Of a DNA stretch of 6,979 nt, positions 5,954 through 6,979 are shown piece by piece (the stretch's first letter is position 1; every line of letters begins with the position of its first letter). The stretch lies in contig JAIPEK010000118.1 of NCBI GenBank assembly GCA_021737205.1, positions 1 to 6,979 on the forward strand. Direction: 5' to 3'. The stretch is from Desulfarculaceae bacterium. Lineage in GTDB: Bacteria > Desulfobacterota > Desulfobacteria > Desulfobacterales > Desulfobacteraceae. The notes beneath the pieces were generated by a model. The model did no database searches. It saw only the letters and a list, made by a program, of their open reading frames with translations, and had not been told where the DNA came from. The position numbers and the translations under genes were made by a program.

Positions 5954-6979
5954 ATGAACGACGATGTGATTTCCTTTTCATCGGATAAAATGGGCATGGT
6001 CTCCTCCGGGGAAATTCCCCGGGACCGTGATCCGATTGTACAGTCTTTACGGCCGGCAACGTTTGACGAATACGTGGGACAGAAAGACACGGTCCATACC
6101 CTTTCCATCGCCATTCAGGCGGCCAGGATGAGGTCGGAGCCCCTGGACCATATTCTGCTTCACGGACCTCCGGGGCTGGGGAAAACCACCATTTCCCATA
6201 TTATCGCCAATGAGATGGGAAGCGCAGTTACTGTCAGCTCGGGACCGGCCCTGGAAAAAGGGGGAGATTTGATCGGCATGCTGACCAATCTTCAAAAAGG
6301 GGATGTTTTGTTCATAGACGAAATCCACAGATTGCCCAAGACCGTGGAAGAGTTCCTGTACCCGGCCATGGAGGACTTTGCCGTGGATTTTGTGTTTGAC
6401 AAAGGCATACACGCAAGGAGTCACAGATACCGCCTGAATCAGTTTGTTCTGGTGGGAGCAACCACCCGTGTGGGGCTTCTCTCTTCCCCCTTGCGCGACA
6501 GGTTCGGTCTTTTCCGGACACTCGATTTTTATTCCGTTGAAGAGCTGGTAACCGTGATCAAAAGATCAGCCGGCCTTTTAGATGTACAGGCAGATGAAGA
6601 GGGTGCAAGAGAACTTGCCGGAAGGTCCAGGGGAACCCCGAGGATTGCCAACCGCCTGCTCAGGCGGGTGAGGGATTATGCCCAGGTCAAGGGGGAAGGC
6701 GGCATCACAGGAGAGAGTGTAAAAGCGGCCCTCACGCTTGAAGGAATTGATGAAAAGGGGTTGACAGCCCTTGACCGCAGCTACCTTAAAACCATCATCA
6801 GGTTTTATAGGGGCGGTCCGGTGGGTATCGACGCGGTTGCGGCCACACTGCAGGAAGAGACGGATACGCTTGTGGATGTGGTGGAACCCTATTTGTTGAA
6901 AATCGGTATGATCCTGCGGACATCCAGCGGAAGGAAAGCGTCCGCCAAGGCATATGACCATTTAAAAATTCAACGGGAA
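5954..6979 (+). CDS. ruvB: RuvB, AAA+ ATPase of the RuvAB branch-migration motor (3' end missing)
   Basis: Translation from ATG 5954 is open for 342 codons to the last base of the window with no stop. RuvB is normally about 335-350 residues, so only the final few codons are cut off. The start abuts the ruvA stop (TAAATG), and GGAGGG at 5938-5943 lies 10 nt upstream. AAA+ signatures are complete: RPATFDEYVGQ (33-43), Walker A GPPGLGKTT (71-79), Walker B LFIDEIHRL (119-127), sensor 1 GATTR (168-172), PLRDRFG with the arginine finger (179-185), and sensor 2 GTPRIANRLLRRVRD (227-241). The C-terminal winged helix (about 270-338) contains GGPVGIDAVAATL and EPYLLKIGMILRT. RuvB hexamers pump duplex DNA through the RuvA-bound junction using ATP. 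The segment 142-164, ahead of sensor 1, is less like the E. coli family consensus than the rest (see findings). Confidence 0.97.
   Translation, partial: MNDDVISFSSDKMGMVSSGEIPRDRDPIVQSLRPATFDEYVGQKDTVHTLSIAIQAARMRSEPLDHILLHGPPGLGKTTISHIIANEMGSAVTVSSGPALEKGGDLIGMLTNLQKGDVLFIDEIHRLPKTVEEFLYPAMEDFAVDFVFDKGIHARSHRYRLNQFVLVGATTRVGLLSSPLRDRFGLFRTLDFYSVEELVTVIKRSAGLLDVQADEEGARELAGRSRGTPRIANRLLRRVRDYAQVKGEGGITGESVKAALTLEGIDEKGLTALDRSYLKTIIRFYRGGPVGIDAVAATLQEETDTLVDVVEPYLLKIGMILRTSSGRKASAKAYDHLKIQRE

Overview
The window is a compact, wholly + strand block of housekeeping cell-envelope and DNA-repair genes. In order it holds tolQ (3' part only), tolR, tolA, tolB, pal, cpoB (ybgF), ruvC, ruvA and ruvB (open at the right edge). 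The proteins fit a Gram-negative, outer-membrane-bearing bacterium. The placing of ruvCAB directly behind the Tol-Pal genes, the lipoprotein form of CpoB and the general protein character suggest a Desulfobacterota (deltaproteobacterial sulfate-reducer-like) chromosome. That placement is an inference; no rRNA or other decisive marker is present.

Layout: positions 1-3890 hold the Tol-Pal machine. TolQ, TolR and TolA form the inner-membrane energy-transducing complex, TolB is the periplasmic beta-propeller and Pal is the peptidoglycan-binding outer-membrane lipoprotein. Gene joints are tight: tolQ/tolR abut as TAAATG, tolR/tolA have a 19-nt gap, and tolA/tolB overlap as TGATG. Only tolB/pal have a longer AT-rich gap (58 nt) ending in a near-perfect Shine-Dalgarno sequence. 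Directly after pal is a very strong intrinsic terminator (12-bp stem, 8 T). cpoB starts 20 nt beyond it, with no promoter visible in between.

From 3984 to the right edge run cpoB, ruvC, ruvA and ruvB, with joints of 12 nt, a 4-nt ATGA overlap and an abutting TAAATG. CpoB belongs functionally to the Tol-Pal system (coordination of outer-membrane constriction with septal peptidoglycan synthesis). RuvA, RuvB and RuvC form the Holliday-junction branch-migration and resolution machine. The window thus joins two pathways, envelope constriction and recombination repair, in one co-directional run.

There is no gene-free stretch over 300 bases, and I see no tRNA, rRNA, CRISPR array, insertion sequence or phage-like gene. 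I found no previously undescribed system. The points worth a second look are the terminator between pal and cpoB, the tol-ruv linkage and order, a 10-codon mini-ORF in front of pal, and family-level sequence variations in RuvC, RuvB and CpoB.
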